Assembly: GCF_000235505.1 (NCBI RefSeq) | Contig: NZ_JH379029.1 | Location: forward strand, 199,798-263,797 | Source of the DNA: Hungatella hathewayi WAL-18680 | Lineage (GTDB): Bacteria > Bacillota > Clostridia > Lachnospirales > Lachnospiraceae | Direction of reading: 5' to 3' | DNA length: 64,000 nt | In this document: positions 35,236-43,099 of the stretch, one piece after another | How the letters are laid out: each line of letters starts with the position of its first letter | Position numbering within the stretch: the stretch's first letter is position 1 | The notes under the pieces: generated by a model | Told to the model about the DNA's origin: nothing | Database searches by the model: none | What the model saw: the letters and a program-made list of their open reading frames with translations, nothing else | Made by a program: the position numbers and the translations under genes

Positions 35236-36276
35236 ATGGAATATATAATTGATAACCAGTTCTTAAGGGACTGTCTGGAAGAGCTCATCAATGCGCCCAG
35301 CCCCGTCAGCTATTATGAGGAAGTGAATCCGGTGGTGGAGAAATATGCCGCCATGTTCGGATATCAGGTGACTTATGACAGAAAGCATACGCCCTACATT
35401 ACCATGGAGGGGGAAGACAATTCCAAAACCGTGCTGATTGGTGGGCACCTGGATACCTTAGGGATGATGGTCCGCCGGATTGACGACGACGGCAGCATCC
35501 GTATCCGGAACCTGGGCGGGTTATCCTACACCAGCCTGGAGGGGGAAACGGTATGGGTTGTCACAAGAGACGGCCGGAAATACAGCGGCCTCTTCGCCTG
35601 CCAGTCCCATTCCACCCATGTATTTGAGGACGCCAGGAGCCTGGAGCGTGATGAGAACACCATGCTTATCCGGCTGGACGAGGAGGTTTCCACCAAAGCC
35701 GAGGTGGAGGCGCTGGGCATCCAGCACGGCGATATCATCTATGTGGAGCCGAGATTCCAGTACACGGAGAAAGGCTTTATCAAGTCCCGTTTTCTAGATG
35801 ACAAGGCTGCTGTGGCTTCCATCTTCGGCATGCTGAAATACATGACGGAGCAGAAGCTGAAACCGAAATACCGGACCCTTCTGGCCTTCCCTCATTACGA
35901 GGAGATTGGCCACGGCGGCGCTTATCTTCCGCCTGAGGTGGAAGAGTTCGTAGCCGTAGACATCGGTCTCATCGGCCCGGACTACAATGGCAATGAGCAC
36001 GCCGTCAGCATTTGCTGTAAGGATTTCCACTCTCCTTACGACAGAGGACTCACCACAAGAATCATCAACCAGGCCAAGAAGGCCGGCTGCGATTACGCCG
36101 TGGACATCTTCTACCGCTACGGCACCGACGCCAGCGCCGCCTTAAAGGCCGGCAACAACGTCTACGCCGCCGCCATCGGCATGGCCTGCTACTGCAGCCA
36201 CGGCATGGAGCGGACCCATATTGATGGGTTGAACAATACGGCGAAGCTGTTGGTGGCTTACGTGTTGGATATCTAA
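35236..36276 (+). CDS. M42-family metallo-aminopeptidase (second paralog)
   Basis: Close paralog of the M42 enzyme at 28764-29807, 346 residues, sharing long stretches such as PSPVSYYEE, RIRNLGG, TEKGFIKSRF and the SHGMERTHI end. The metal sites are in IGGHLDTLG, SRFLDDKAAVA, HYEEIGHGGAYL, VDIGLIGPD and the terminal His segment. The two differ mainly in the N-terminal 60 residues and around residues 160-210. It closes the peptide-uptake unit and is followed by a strong terminator. Two paralogs bracketing one transporter suggests different residue preferences or a mixed multi-subunit TET particle. Confidence 0.92.
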   Translation: MEYIIDNQFLRDCLEELINAPSPVSYYEEVNPVVEKYAAMFGYQVTYDRKHTPYITMEGEDNSKTVLIGGHLDTLGMMVRRIDDDGSIRIRNLGGLSYTSLEGETVWVVTRDGRKYSGLFACQSHSTHVFEDARSLERDENTMLIRLDEEVSTKAEVEALGIQHGDIIYVEPRFQYTEKGFIKSRFLDDKAAVASIFGMLKYMTEQKLKPKYRTLLAFPHYEEIGHGGAYLPPEVEEFVAVDIGLIGPDYNGNEHAVSICCKDFHSPYDRGLTTRIINQAKKAGCDYAVDIFYRYGTDASAALKAGNNVYAAAIGMACYCSHGMERTHIDGLNNTAKLLVAYVLDI

Positions 36277-36285
36277 CAGGAACGA

Positions 36286-36333
36286 AAAATCTCCCATGGA
36301 AACCTAGTATAACTGGCTTCCATGGGAGATTTT
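36286..36333. terminator. Bidirectional terminator between the M42 and lacI genes
   Basis: A perfect 16-base stem, AAAATCTCCCATGGAA (36286-36301) and TTCCATGGGAGATTTT (36318-36333), with a 16-base loop. It serves both convergent transcripts. Confidence 0.93.
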
Positions 36334-36336
36334 GTA

Positions 36337-37332
36337 TTATATCAGCTTCCGCACTGATTCCCTCTCTATCAGCTGCCCTTTCAGATAAACGCTGCTGTGG
36401 GGGGCGCAGGTCTGGGTCGTCACCTGGGATAACAGGCAGTCAAAAATGGCTTTGGATGCCTCTGGCAGGGAATGGCGTACCGTGGTCAGGGGCGGGTTTA
36501 AATATTTCACGTGGGGAATATCGTCAAAACCTACCACGGAGATGTCATTGGGAATTGTCAGACCGCTTTTTCTGATTCCGCTGTACACTCCATCCGCCAT
36601 GGAATCACTGAACAGGAAAACAGCGGTTGGCCGGTCAGGGCTCTTCATCAACTCCATGGTTCTCTGGCAGGCATCCTCCTCCGACGTGACATCCCGGATG
36701 ACCGTCAGGTTATGTTCCTGATGATATTGACTCCACGCCTCCATACAGCCCTCCAGACGTTCCTGATTATACTGCCGGTTCTTGTCATTACTATACAGAG
36801 CAATCTTTTCGTGGCCGTTTTGGATAAGGTATTTCATCGCCTGGCCTGCGGCTTCCCTGTTGTCAATGTTGAAGCATGGAGCATCCACATCGAATGTCCG
36901 GTTGACAATCACCATGGGAATCTCTCCGATATATGGTTTTACATGTTCCACGGAATCCGTGGCGGAAATGTAGAGAATTCCATCTACGAACAGATATTTC
37001 AGCCGCTCAAAATAGTCCCTCTCCTTCTCCACATCCCCAAGGGAATCACAGAGAATCAGGGAATAACCGGCCTCGGCGGCGCGCAGCTCCATGTATTTTA
37101 CCGCCTCCGGGAAATAGGGATTGGTGATATCCGGTATGATGAGACCAATCAGCCGGCTGCCTCCCCGCTTTAAGCTTCTGGCCGCCAGGCTGGGTTTGTA
37201 ATTTAAATCACTGACCGCTTTTAATACTTTTTCCTTCGTCTCCGGCTCCACAAATGCAACGCCGGACAGCGCTCTTGACACCGTACTTGGTGAAACTCCC
37301 GCATATTTTGCCACATCACGGATTCCCGCCAT
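36337..37332 (-). CDS. LacI-family transcriptional regulator
   Basis: Sugar-responsive repressor, 331 residues. The N-terminal headpiece is IRDVAKYAGVSPSTVSRALS, with the hinge PSLAARSLKRGGSRLIGLII and a sugar-binding core following the periplasmic-binding-protein fold. GAGGTG precedes ATG 37332. It is the second gene of a short minus-strand unit behind the TRAP-type binding protein, and the promoter of that unit carries two LacI-type palindromes, so it very likely represses its own operon. The inducer should be the ligand of the binding protein or a derivative. Confidence 0.93.
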   Translation of the reverse strand: MAGIRDVAKYAGVSPSTVSRALSGVAFVEPETKEKVLKAVSDLNYKPSLAARSLKRGGSRLIGLIIPDITNPYFPEAVKYMELRAAEAGYSLILCDSLGDVEKERDYFERLKYLFVDGILYISATDSVEHVKPYIGEIPMVIVNRTFDVDAPCFNIDNREAAGQAMKYLIQNGHEKIALYSNDKNRQYNQERLEGCMEAWSQYHQEHNLTVIRDVTSEEDACQRTMELMKSPDRPTAVFLFSDSMADGVYSGIRKSGLTIPNDISVVGFDDIPHVKYLNPPLTTVRHSLPEASKAIFDCLLSQVTTQTCAPHSSVYLKGQLIERESVRKLI

Positions 37333-37344
37333 TTTTGCACCTCC

Positions 37345-38379
37345 TCACATACCGGCTGCCACAATTCTATCAACCAGGTCATTGTACTTTCCCTTATCGT
37401 AGGAATACCAGATGGGTTCACATATCTCACGAAATTCCTGCATTTCTTCTTCGCTCAGTTTCGTGATCGTCACGCCCTTCTCTTCCAGCGTTTTCCGCGC
37501 CTGCCGCTCTGCCTCGGCCCACAGCTTCTTCTGGTACTCACAGGATTCCTCCGCCACTTCGTCAATGATATCCAAATCCGCCTCTGACAGTTTCTCCCTG
37601 CTCTCTTCACTCATAACCAGCATATCCGCAGACCTGGTATGGTTGTCTTCCACAAAATAAGGAGCTGCCTGATAATGGGACTGCCCAAGATAATTCACAA
37701 TCGAGTTTTCCGCCGCATCCACCCCGCCGGGCTGCAGGGAAGAATACACCTCCGAGTAGGGAATCATCATCGGCTGCGCCCCCAGCGCCTCCACCATGGA
37801 CATCATCACCCGGGATTCTTGAATTCTCACCAGCATTCCCTTCATATCCTTCGGAGTGTGAATCTCTTTTTTCGTATTATAAAAACATCTGGTGCCTCCA
37901 TCATAGTAGCAGAGTCCATACATGTTCTGTTCCTTCATCTGCTTACCCCGCAGAATTCCCATTCCAATCTCCCCGCTGTGAACCTTCCAGAAGTGGGCAT
38001 CGTCCTGATAAATGTAAGGCATCAAAAATGCATGGTACTCCCCCACATAGTTGGACATGGCGGAAACGTCCGCCTTCACAATATCAACCGCCCCATACTG
38101 AAGCTGTTCCAGCGAGGACATCACATCCCCCAGCTCCCCGTCATTATACACGGAAATCTCCACACGCCCATCTGTCTTCTCCCGCACCTGCCCGGCAAAC
38201 CACTCCACCGCGGCCGTGGTACAGTTATCCTCCGGCTGGTTGTTGGCCAGAACCAGCTTCACCGTCTCCTCCGGTGTCCGCTTTCCCTGCATTTCCCCCG
38301 GTATCCCATTTACCAGTACCAACGCCATTCCCAGCCCCAACGCCGCCAACACCCTAACCGCCCATTTTTTCTTCTTCAT
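37345..38379 (-). CDS. TRAP transporter solute-binding protein (DctP family), orphan
   Basis: Extracytoplasmic binding protein of a tripartite ATP-independent periplasmic (TRAP) transporter, 344 residues. It opens with the signal-anchor segment KKKKWAVRVLAALGLGMALV with no lipobox. The DctP fold is recognisable in VKLVLANNQPEDN, FAGQVREKTDGRVEISVY and the ligand-binding LVRIQESRVMM, with the conserved Arg. ATG 38379 is preferred because AGGAGAG precedes it; the upstream ATG at 38409 lies in an operator and has no ribosome site. No DctQ or DctM membrane genes are adjacent, so it must work with subunits encoded elsewhere. Confidence 0.88.
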   Translation of the reverse strand: MKKKKWAVRVLAALGLGMALVLVNGIPGEMQGKRTPEETVKLVLANNQPEDNCTTAAVEWFAGQVREKTDGRVEISVYNDGELGDVMSSLEQLQYGAVDIVKADVSAMSNYVGEYHAFLMPYIYQDDAHFWKVHSGEIGMGILRGKQMKEQNMYGLCYYDGGTRCFYNTKKEIHTPKDMKGMLVRIQESRVMMSMVEALGAQPMMIPYSEVYSSLQPGGVDAAENSIVNYLGQSHYQAAPYFVEDNHTRSADMLVMSEESREKLSEADLDIIDEVAEESCEYQKKLWAEAERQARKTLEEKGVTITKLSEEEMQEFREICEPIWYSYDKGKYNDLVDRIVAAGM

Positions 38380-38409
38380 TCCTGTCTCACTCTCCTGCAT
38401 CTCTTCCAT

Positions 38410-38455
38410 GAAAACGGTTTCTTATAAATGCATCATATCTCATGAAAACGGTTTC
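38410..38455. promoter_or_regulatory. Twin LacI-type operators
   Basis: The 12-base palindrome GAAAACGGTTTC occurs twice, at 38410-38421 and 38444-38455, with centres 34 bases apart. One copy fills most of the -35/-10 spacer and the other lies just after the expected start point. The pattern also resembles a catabolite-responsive element (TGnAAnCGnTnnC), so CcpA binding is an alternative. Confidence 0.75.
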
Positions 38456-38460
38456 GTCAA
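38432..38460 (-). promoter_or_regulatory. Promoter of TRAP-binding-protein/lacI unit
   Basis: On the minus strand, -35 TTGACG (38455-38460), a 17-base spacer and -10 TATGAT (38432-38437). Transcription should begin near 38425. An operator copy lies in the spacer, so repressor binding would block polymerase directly. Confidence 0.8.
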
Positions 38461-38481
38461 GAACCTTTTCCGAAAACACAG

Positions 38482-38521
38482 GCAAGCGGCCCGCCAGAAC
38501 TCTCTCTGACCAGCCGCTTGC
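38482..38521 (-). terminator. Terminator after the MATE gene
   Basis: GCAAGCGGC (38482-38490) and GCCGCTTGC (38513-38521) form a perfect nine-base stem. On the minus strand it is followed by CTGTGTTTTC. It ends the long sugar-transport operon. Confidence 0.75.
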
Positions 38522-38525
38522 ACCT

Positions 38526-39872
38526 TTATTGTTCCGTATTTGATGGTTCCACGGTCAGATTATGTATCCACCGCTTTCTTTTAATTCTTGCCAGCGCAAT
38601 TAATGATTTAAACACACCTTCTGACTTGAGCGCTAAAACCACCAGCCACACCGGCGCCTGAAGCCTGATTCCAAATAAATACCCAAAAGGCAAAGACACA
38701 CACCACAAAAATAAAATATCCGTACACAACACAAACCGGGTATCGCCTCCGCCCCGAAGGGTTCCCATCATATTGACAAAGTAAATCGTCTGGAAAAATG
38801 ACTGCACCGCCAGAATCTTCAAAATCTGGCCTGCCAGTTGTTTTGTCTCTCCCGATATCCGGTACACAGCAAGATAGGGGAACCGGCCGAACCAGATGAG
38901 AAGTCCCACGCCGATACCCAACAGTACACTGATGCGGATAAACTGCTCCGCACTCCGCTGCGCTTCCTGCCGCTTTCCGGCTCCAATCAAGTTGCCGCTC
39001 ATCACTCCCGCCGCATAACCAATTCCTGACACAAAGGTTTCCGCCAGCTGAATCAACACCTGAGACACACTGTATGCCGTCACAGCCGCCGTCCCCAGTT
39101 GTCCGATAATTACCATGAAGAGCGACATTCCCAGAGACCAGATACTCTCATTAGCAATCACAAGAGCGCTGTTTTCCAGAAATTTTTTCCGTATCTCCCG
39201 ACTGGATTTCCATAAATCGCTGATGCGGAATCTGATTTTCTTCTCAAAGACCAGCAGATAGCCAACTCCAATCAGGCATTCCGCCACACGTGCCGCCATG
39301 GTGGCAATAGCCGCTCCCCTCACGCCCAGTGCAGGAAACCCACCATGCCCATATATCAACAGATAGTTTCCAACCACATTGAACACACAGGCCCCCATGG
39401 AGGTCACCACAGCAATCCGTACGGTCCGCACAGACCTCAGCACAGCCATGGTGCACAGAGTCACCCCTTGAAACAGAAAGCCCCAGGACACCGTGTGCAG
39501 ATAAATCAAGCCCAGGGCCTGCACCTCAGGGTCCGATGACATAACTCCCAGAATCCTTGCTCCAGCCAACTGGCACACCCCAAAGAATCCCATGGAAATC
39601 ACCGCTGAAATCCGGTACATCAGCCCCATGGTCTTCTTTAACGATTCCACATCTTTACTGCCCCAGAACTGGGCTGTCAGCACACTGCTTCCCCCGGACA
39701 GCCCGAAGTGAACGACCGTAAACACGAACACCGGCTGGCTGGCCAGAGAGGCCGCCGCAATGGAACTCTCCGTCAGACTCCCCAGCATCAGCGTGTCGAT
39801 AAAGCTCATAGCTACTGTTATCATCCCCTGAAGAGCGGAGGGCAGCGCAATCGATAAAATAAATTTTTTCAT
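38526..39872 (-). CDS. MATE-family multidrug/metabolite exporter
   Basis: Twelve-helix exporter of the multidrug and toxic compound extrusion family, driving efflux with Na+ or H+. Family landmarks are the opening helix IALPSALQGMITVAMSFIDT, GSLTESSIAAASLASQPVF, GGSSVLTAQFWGSKD, and the mirrored second half around VSGIGYAAGVMSGNLIGAGK. ATG 39872 is chosen: it gives the normal 448 residues, and its ATGA overlaps the stop of the upstream sugar permease. The frame runs upstream only as a shadow of that permease. Translational coupling to a CUT1 sugar importer is unusual and suggests export of a product or toxic part of the imported glycan. Confidence 0.92.
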   Translation of the reverse strand: MKKFILSIALPSALQGMITVAMSFIDTLMLGSLTESSIAAASLASQPVFVFTVVHFGLSGGSSVLTAQFWGSKDVESLKKTMGLMYRISAVISMGFFGVCQLAGARILGVMSSDPEVQALGLIYLHTVSWGFLFQGVTLCTMAVLRSVRTVRIAVVTSMGACVFNVVGNYLLIYGHGGFPALGVRGAAIATMAARVAECLIGVGYLLVFEKKIRFRISDLWKSSREIRKKFLENSALVIANESIWSLGMSLFMVIIGQLGTAAVTAYSVSQVLIQLAETFVSGIGYAAGVMSGNLIGAGKRQEAQRSAEQFIRISVLLGIGVGLLIWFGRFPYLAVYRISGETKQLAGQILKILAVQSFFQTIYFVNMMGTLRGGGDTRFVLCTDILFLWCVSLPFGYLFGIRLQAPVWLVVLALKSEGVFKSLIALARIKRKRWIHNLTVEPSNTEQ

Positions 39873-40687
39873 TCCTTCATCCCACTGGTTACCATTCCCT
39901 GGATAAACTGGCGCTGGAAGATGAGGAACACAATCAGCACCGGAATCATAGTGACCACCGACATAGCAATCAGACTGTTCCAGTCCACGGAATACTGTCC
40001 GTTGAAATTGGACAATGCCAGCTGCAGCGTGTATTTCTCCGTATCCCGGATAACAAGCAGCGGCCACATAAAGTCATTCCATCTCCACATGAAGGAGAAG
40101 ATGGCCAGCACGCTCATGGCCGGCTTCGCAATGGGAAGCATCAGCCGGATAAAGATTCCCGCCTCACTGGCTCCGTCAATCCGCGCGGCTTCAATCAAAT
40201 CATCCGGCACTGACAAGAAATACTGTCTCAGCAGAAACACACCGGCCGGAGTCGCCGCCGGCGGAATGATAATCCCTAAAAAGGTATTGTACATTCCCAG
40301 GAATTTCACCACCTGGAAGATAGGAATCATCAATACCTCCAGTGGCAGCATCAGCGTGGAAATGAAGAAGATAAAGATGATATCCCGCCCTTTAAACTGA
40401 TATTTGGCAAATGCATATCCCGCCATGGTATTGATGATCACCGTCACAATCGTAGATAAAATAGCAACCACTGTACTGTTCTTAAAGAACAGGGCAAAGT
40501 TTCCCTTCTTCAGAGCCATCACAAAATTATCAATCGTGGGCGCCTCCGGAAACAGCGTCGGTGGAAACCGAAACAGTTCCGAACCACTCTTAAACGAAGA
40601 CAGGATTATCCAGAAGATGGGAAACAGAAAAAACAGGGACAAGCCCACACATGCCGCATAAACCAACATCCGACTACTCTTACGCAT
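39869..40687 (-). CDS. Carbohydrate ABC transporter permease, MalG/LacG type (CUT1)
   Basis: Membrane subunit of an oligosaccharide ABC importer, 272 residues, six helices. It starts with a helix containing VGLSLFFLFPIFWIILSSFK, and has the coupling EAA motif LIEAARIDGASEAGIFIRL with MLPIAKPAM, ending QGMVTSGMKE as is standard for the MalG-like group. AGGGCAGG precedes its ATG, which overlaps the stop of the MalF-like permease gene, and its own stop overlaps the MATE ATG. No ATPase gene is nearby; CUT1 importers in Firmicutes commonly share an MsmK/MsmX-type ATPase. Confidence 0.95.
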   Translation of the reverse strand: MRKSSRMLVYAACVGLSLFFLFPIFWIILSSFKSGSELFRFPPTLFPEAPTIDNFVMALKKGNFALFFKNSTVVAILSTIVTVIINTMAGYAFAKYQFKGRDIIFIFFISTLMLPLEVLMIPIFQVVKFLGMYNTFLGIIIPPAATPAGVFLLRQYFLSVPDDLIEAARIDGASEAGIFIRLMLPIAKPAMSVLAIFSFMWRWNDFMWPLLVIRDTEKYTLQLALSNFNGQYSVDWNSLIAMSVVTMIPVLIVFLIFQRQFIQGMVTSGMKE

Positions 40688-41555
40688 CGACCTGCCCTCC
40701 TTTGTTCACCTTAAACTGCAGAATCGTAAAGCAGGCCATAACCACCAGAAGAATCATGGATAATGCACTGGCATACCCCATCTCCTGCTGCCGAAACGCC
40801 TTCTCATACACATACTGCACCACAAATTTCGTGGCGGTCCCCGGTCCGCCTCCCGTTAAAGAAATCACCAGACCGTAGGCCTTAAATAGATCAATCAGCC
40901 CCAGAATCATAACAAGAAATGTAGTCGGTTTAATCAGCGGCAGCGTGATATAGAAAAACTGCTGCATCCCGCTGGCCCCATCCACTCTTGCTGCCTCATA
41001 GTAGGAGGTGGAAACACTCTGAAGCCCTGAGATATAAGTTACCATATAAAACCCCGACCGGCACCACACCGTGGATAACACCACCACCAGCATAGCCATG
41101 GTCTGGTTGGTCAGCCACTCCACCTTCGCCGCTCCAAACAGCGACAGCAGATAATTGATGATACCCGTGTTGTCCCCAAAGATAAACTTAAAAGAGATAC
41201 CAACCACAATAAAAGAAATCATCGACGGCCAGTAAAACGCCGCCCGAAAGAACCCTCTTCCCCGAATCTCCTTCACCATCAAATTGGCAAGCAGCAGCGG
41301 AACAGCCATAATTAGCGGCAGAGAAACCACCACATAGATACAGGTTCTGGTAAAGGACCTCCAGAATTTTGCATCCGCAAATGCCTTTACATAATTGGCC
41401 AGACCGATAAAATCCGGCGTCCCAATTCCCTTCCACTCCGTCAAGGAGAAATAAAATCCAAAACAGGCCGGTACCACAATAAATATGGTAAAAATTAACG
41501 CATTAGGCGCAATCAGCAGATACGGAAACAGCTTCTTCTCCATCGCGCCAGTCAT
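40680..41555 (-). CDS. Carbohydrate ABC transporter permease, MalF/LacF type (CUT1)
   Basis: Partner permease of the oligosaccharide importer, about 291 residues with six helices. The family opening is LFPYLLIAPNALIFTIFIVV with FSLTEWKGIG, and the coupling segment is YYEAARVDGASGMQQFFYIT followed by LPLIKPTTFLV. Two starts are plausible; ATG 41555 has AAGGG seven bases before it, while ATG 41591 has only a weaker AGGGA, so I use 41555. It follows the binding-protein gene across a hairpin and overlaps the next permease gene by eight bases. Confidence 0.93.
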   Translation of the reverse strand: MTGAMEKKLFPYLLIAPNALIFTIFIVVPACFGFYFSLTEWKGIGTPDFIGLANYVKAFADAKFWRSFTRTCIYVVVSLPLIMAVPLLLANLMVKEIRGRGFFRAAFYWPSMISFIVVGISFKFIFGDNTGIINYLLSLFGAAKVEWLTNQTMAMLVVVLSTVWCRSGFYMVTYISGLQSVSTSYYEAARVDGASGMQQFFYITLPLIKPTTFLVMILGLIDLFKAYGLVISLTGGGPGTATKFVVQYVYEKAFRQQEMGYASALSMILLVVMACFTILQFKVNKGGQVDA

Positions 41556-41619
41556 CTTTTTTCCCTTCACGCTCCACACATCCTCTCCCATAAAAGTCCC
41601 TAAAGATAAGTAACAAAAA

Positions 41620-41659
41620 GGGACAGGGGAAACGAAGTATTTCTTCCTCCCTTGTCCCT
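41620..41659 (-). terminator. Intercistronic hairpin after sugar-binding protein gene
   Basis: On the minus strand AGGGACAAGGG (41649-41659) pairs with CCCCTGTCCCT (41620-41630) with one mismatch, followed by TTTTTG. It should allow only partial read-through to the permease genes and keep binding-protein mRNA more abundant. Confidence 0.75.
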
Positions 41660-41666
41660 GAATGAC

Positions 41667-42986
41667 TTATTTCTGGAATACCTCTGCCGCCAGCTCGTCG
41701 ATCTCCTTCACATGTTCTTCCGCAGTCTTATTCCCTGCAATCACCTCGAACATACCCTCCTTCTGAGACGGATTAATCTTTCCTGTAAATCCCGGATATC
41801 CCATGTCATAGCTGGCATCGGGAACGGTGTTGGCCAGTTCGTTGGCAAACACGGCGAAATATTCTTCTCCAAATGGATACTCAATCTCCGCATTATCCAG
41901 TCTCGGGCTTAAGAATAAGGATTCCCGGCAGTACTGCTCATTGGCTTCCTTGGAAGTCACAAACTGGATAAAGTCAACCGCCTCCTGCTCCACTCCGGTA
42001 TCCTTAAACGCCGCCAGCTGCTTGCCTCCCGGTACGGAAGAACGGTTTTTCTGCTTCGGCATGTAGGTCACGCCCCACTCAAAGTCTTTGATATTGTCAT
42101 GATAGTTGGTTAACATCCAGTTACCGGATAAGTGAACTGCCACTTGGCCGGAGCGGAACATATTGTTGGGGTCCTCCCCGCCAAGCCATGTGGACTTGGG
42201 GATAATACCGTCGTCAAACAGTTTTTTTGTAAAATTGATAGCGTCGATATTTTCCTGGCGGTTAAAATCCGGTCCGTCTTCACTTAAAAAATGTCCGCCA
42301 AACTGATACATGATTGTGGCCCAGCGGTGGGTGGGATTGTCAATCACAAGACCGTACTGGACTCCACCGTCCTGCATCACTTTCTTAACTGCCTCCACAA
42401 ACTCATCCCAGGTCCATACATCATCCGGGTCTGTGGGAACTTCCACGCCCGCCTTCTCAAACGCGGTCTTGTTATAAATCATACCGTTGGCTGTCACATC
42501 GGTGGGAGCCGCACAGATTTTCCCATTTACTACATAATAATTCTCGATAGATGGCATAAACTGGGATAAGAATTCCTCCCGGTCCACATAGTCGCCTAAA
42601 TCCAGGGTTGCCTCATGTACCGCACTGATGATAGTCTCCGTGGTTCTGGAAAGCGCCGGTGCTTCCCCACCGGATACGGACATCATAATCTTGTTCTCCA
42701 TCTCTGCAAATGGCACCTCCAGCAAGTTGATCCTGATGTCCGGATTCAACTCCTCGTATTCCGCAATCAGCTTCTTCATGGCGTCCGTCTCCGCACCGTC
42801 CGCGAACCAGAACATGTCCAGGGTCTTCACTTCCCCACTTGCTGCCTGGGTGGTATCCCCGGCCGCCGCTGCCCCTGTTGTCTGTCCGTCCGTGCCTGCC
42901 GGCGTCTCTTCCTTCTTCCCACAGCCTCCAAGCATACCAAGCGCTACAACTCCTGCCAATGCCAGTGATAGAATTCTTCTCTTCAT
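41667..42986 (-). CDS. Sugar ABC transporter substrate-binding lipoprotein (family 1, CUT1)
   Basis: Extracellular oligosaccharide-binding lipoprotein, 439 residues. The signal ends at the lipobox MLGGC (Cys22) and is followed by a Thr/Gly/Ala linker. The mature protein resembles family 1 binding proteins such as UgpB/MalE: DMFWFADGAETDAMKKLIAE, GMIYNKTAFEKAGV, TWDEFVEAVKKV and a late VHLSGNWML. GGAGG precedes ATG 42986. It is downstream of the YesN-type regulator gene and upstream of the two permeases. Its neighbourhood with a CE15-like esterase suggests a plant cell-wall oligosaccharide as ligand, but this is inference. Confidence 0.94.
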   Translation of the reverse strand: MKRRILSLALAGVVALGMLGGCGKKEETPAGTDGQTTGAAAAGDTTQAASGEVKTLDMFWFADGAETDAMKKLIAEYEELNPDIRINLLEVPFAEMENKIMMSVSGGEAPALSRTTETIISAVHEATLDLGDYVDREEFLSQFMPSIENYYVVNGKICAAPTDVTANGMIYNKTAFEKAGVEVPTDPDDVWTWDEFVEAVKKVMQDGGVQYGLVIDNPTHRWATIMYQFGGHFLSEDGPDFNRQENIDAINFTKKLFDDGIIPKSTWLGGEDPNNMFRSGQVAVHLSGNWMLTNYHDNIKDFEWGVTYMPKQKNRSSVPGGKQLAAFKDTGVEQEAVDFIQFVTSKEANEQYCRESLFLSPRLDNAEIEYPFGEEYFAVFANELANTVPDASYDMGYPGFTGKINPSQKEGMFEVIAGNKTAEEHVKEIDELAAEVFQK

Positions 42987-43025
42987 AACCTTCCTCCGTT
43001 CGTTGTACGTTCAATTGATGTCTTT

Positions 43026-43031
43026 ATTCTA
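43026..43031 (-). promoter_or_regulatory. Weak candidate -10 for the sugar-binding protein gene
   Basis: TAGAAT on the minus strand preceded by TGG resembles an extended -10, but no -35 match lies 16-18 bases upstream. This would fit a promoter that needs an activator such as the adjacent YesN-type regulator. Confidence 0.3.
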
Positions 43032-43099
43032 CCAAACGGCACATTCAAAAAATGGAGACATTTTTGACGTTTGTATGGAAAAATTATACCTTGCCCATT

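Noticed and set aside
38408-38460. Repeated GAAAACGGTTTC as part of a repeat array or CRISPR
   Set aside because: Only two copies, both palindromic and placed on a promoter. No further repeats or spacers are present.
39873-40067. Extended N-terminus for the MATE protein
   Set aside because: The extension lies wholly inside the upstream permease gene in another frame. ATG 39872 gives normal family length and an ATGA overlap.
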